A stretch of 64,000 bases of DNA, taken from positions 5,303,797 through 5,367,796 of the forward strand of contig NC_067204.1 in assembly GCF_026262505.1 (NCBI RefSeq). The letters run 5' to 3'. Below, piece after piece: positions 62,357 to 64,000 of this stretch (position 1 is its first letter; the number at the start of each line of letters is the position of its first letter). The notes beneath the pieces were generated by a model, which saw only the letters and a list, made by a program, of their open reading frames with translations, was not told the DNA's origin and ran no database searches. The translations under genes and the position numbers were made by a program. This DNA is from Trichomonas vaginalis G3 (Eukaryota > Parabasalia > Trichomonadida > Trichomonadidae).

Positions 62357-63604
62357 TCAGCTTAACCGCAAAACAACATCTTTGATTTTTTCGATGTTAA
62401 TAGATTTATCATTGATATGAGCCTGATTCAATATAACCATCCATCCTTCCTTCATATATGATGAATCATCAGGATTATTTGGCTGATATCGTTGGAAATT
62501 AGCTCCTATTTCAGGATTAATCGAAACAACAACTCTTGCAGCGTCGATTGCTGTTTTTTGAATATTGGGATTCCAATGGTAAGAGCATTTATCAATTCCT
62601 TGCATTATCATTGGATATAATATTTCTCCTTGGCTTACAAACGAAACCATGAAGTTTCTATTGGTTATAACTGAAAGTGCAGCTGCATTAACTTTGAAAT
62701 TTGATGAATTCAAAGCTTTATTGAGTATACTAAAGATGATTTTTCCACAATCTAACATTATATCGGATTTGAGGTAAGGCGCGATAAAGGTGAATATATT
62801 AATGAAGGAACATTCCTTGTTTGTATCGGTTAGTGGCCAATGTTTTACAATTTCCTGAAGAATCCAGATAGAAAGCGTGTGATCTTGAGCTACGTAGTAT
62901 TCAGTGACCAAACTGAATGGTTCGTAGAATTCGTATGACATTTGCGATGTAATTAAAGGGAATATGATTTTCTTGTAAAGATCAAAAAATGGAGGTTTCA
63001 AAGGTGTCTGTTGGATTTTAAGGAAATGTAACATGAACCGTAAACAAGGTGCAACGCAAGGATATAATGTGAAGTTATCGTGATATTTAAGGATTTGCTT
63101 CAAAATTGATTGAAAAATCACTTGTCTGTAGCCTGAAACGGTATCAAATACGAGGAATATAAAGCTTTCGACAGCTTGTGTCTCTTTTGAATCAGGGCTT
63201 TCGAAAAGAGAAACATATTGTTGTATAAAATCTTTTGTTAATAAATCGTGAAGAAAAGAACTCTCTGAATTAGATACGTACTGGTATAGTATTCGATGGA
63301 TGATTGACAGATGCATCCAGCTGTTTGTGTTAATCGGAATGCGAGAATCTGCGTAAATTATTGTTAAAGGAATAGGAGGGATTTGGCGTAATAAGTTTAT
63401 CTTAATCATCTCAAATATTTCTAGGCGAACTTCATTAGCCAGATTTCTAAACGCTTGAACATTTATGACAGTATTGTAAATTTTTGTAAGATAATCTGCC
63501 TTTTTTGTACGCATACCTATGGTCTGTGGGTTGTCAAAATCAATTATTACTTTGCAGTACTGCAAAATTTCCATTAAATGAACAGTTGATACAGGAGCTA
63601 ACAA
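62357..63604 (-). CDS. PP2A regulatory subunit B56 (B') family protein
   Basis: The 415-residue open frame consists of HEAT-like helices. It shows the B56 signature: an SFLHDLLTKDFIQQYVSLFE-like segment, YRQVIFQSILKQIL, LQEIVKHWPLTDTNKECSF (compare L-KFWPKT-S-KEVMFL) and FKVNAAALSVITNRNFM, then a WNPNIQKTAIDAARVV-like end. B56 subunits select substrates for protein phosphatase 2A; trichomonads have many. The frame continues upstream without an ATG to a stop at 63,800-63,802 (IYVSARN-like and SAPPAREN codons), so the true start lies in sequence not resolved here. It is single-copy and unrelated to the repeats. Confidence 0.85.
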   Translation of the reverse strand: MLAPVSTVHLMEILQYCKVIIDFDNPQTIGMRTKKADYLTKIYNTVINVQAFRNLANEVRLEIFEMIKINLLRQIPPIPLTIIYADSRIPINTNSWMHLSIIHRILYQYVSNSESSFLHDLLTKDFIQQYVSLFESPDSKETQAVESFIFLVFDTVSGYRQVIFQSILKQILKYHDNFTLYPCVAPCLRFMLHFLKIQQTPLKPPFFDLYKKIIFPLITSQMSYEFYEPFSLVTEYYVAQDHTLSIWILQEIVKHWPLTDTNKECSFINIFTFIAPYLKSDIMLDCGKIIFSILNKALNSSNFKVNAAALSVITNRNFMVSFVSQGEILYPMIMQGIDKCSYHWNPNIQKTAIDAARVVVSINPEIGANFQRYQPNNPDDSSYMKEGWMVILNQAHINDKSINIEKIKDVVLRLS

Positions 63605-64000
63605 GATAGAGTTATCTTCTGCTCCTTGTAACGCTGCTTGAACCTCAACCGCTTGAAGGGGAAGAGAGTTCCTTGCAGATACTGATATATTTGTCCTTGG
63701 ATTTGCCCTTAATTTGGGAAGAGAGTTTGATAAGTTCTCTCTCGCAGGTGGAGCTGAAGGAGGACATTCTGTTCGTACTGTACTACTTTTTTTCTGTTGT
63801 TAGAAATAAAAACATACATATCGGTGTAATAAATTCTTCGTTTGGGAAAATGATATGAAAAGTTATTTTTTAACATCTTAGCATGTAACACACTTAGAAA
63901 GCAAATCAATAAATAACCTTAGAAAGAAAATTGTTGAAAGCTCTCAATGAGTCAGAAATTGTTTAAAATAATTTCAAAAAATTCGCAGACATGATTCAAA
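63605..64000. other. Upstream region of the B56 gene
   Basis: The B56 frame stays open to about 63,799. Beyond it a minus-strand segment at 63,794-63,817 starts GTATGT and ends TCTAACAACAG, resembling a very short trichomonad intron, but removing it does not supply a start codon. No other gene is seen up to the window end. Confidence 0.45.

Overview
The window looks like chromosomal DNA of a trichomonad parasite, most likely Trichomonas vaginalis. It is AT-rich and its genes show no clear introns. It carries Maverick/Polinton virus-like elements, a mariner transposon, a DUF3447-type ankyrin gene, a PP2A B56 subunit gene and a TCATTATT initiator just upstream of one host gene. The identification rests on protein families recognised by eye; no search was run.

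Layout. 1-16,370 is the inside of one Maverick/Polinton (element B; neither end is seen). It carries fibre and tail-collar genes, a packaging-ATPase gene, an integrase gene split by a mariner, two KilA-N genes and the 5' half of a protein-primed DNA polymerase B gene. A 25-N assembly gap follows at 16,630-16,654. From 16,655 to about 37,300 the sequence is a noisy reverse complement of about 38,740-58,625, with a 1.4 kb spacer between the arms. The clean right arm holds a second Polinton (element C, about 38,700-50,150) with polymerase, integrase, HNH nuclease, fibre/collar and D12 adenine methyltransferase genes. After it come a host coiled-coil gene, a 2 kb AT-rich intergenic stretch, and an ankyrin gene whose repeat region has been overrun by about 76 copies of a 37-bp minisatellite. 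The last 5.4 kb is single-copy host DNA with an array of long hairpins and a B56 gene.

The left arm should not be read as independent genes. Its differences from the right arm are mainly single-base insertions and deletions, spread evenly over coding, intergenic and satellite DNA. The spacing of the ankyrin islands and the order of the variable triplets in the minisatellite are the same in both arms. This is what one locus represented twice would look like, for example an uncorrected fold-back long read joined to a polished contig. A real inverted duplication is less likely but not excluded.

The two Polintons belong to the same broad family but differ in cargo. They share integrase, pPolB, phage-like fibre and collar genes and small amphipathic proteins. 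Only B shows the ATPase and KilA-N genes; only C shows the HNH nuclease and the methyltransferase. Both carry TAAATG at many gene starts, a GGTGAGATCTCACC-type intergenic palindrome and small GC-rich hairpins. Most of their reading frames are still open, so both look young. They are treated here as fossils, so individual breaks are not itemised.
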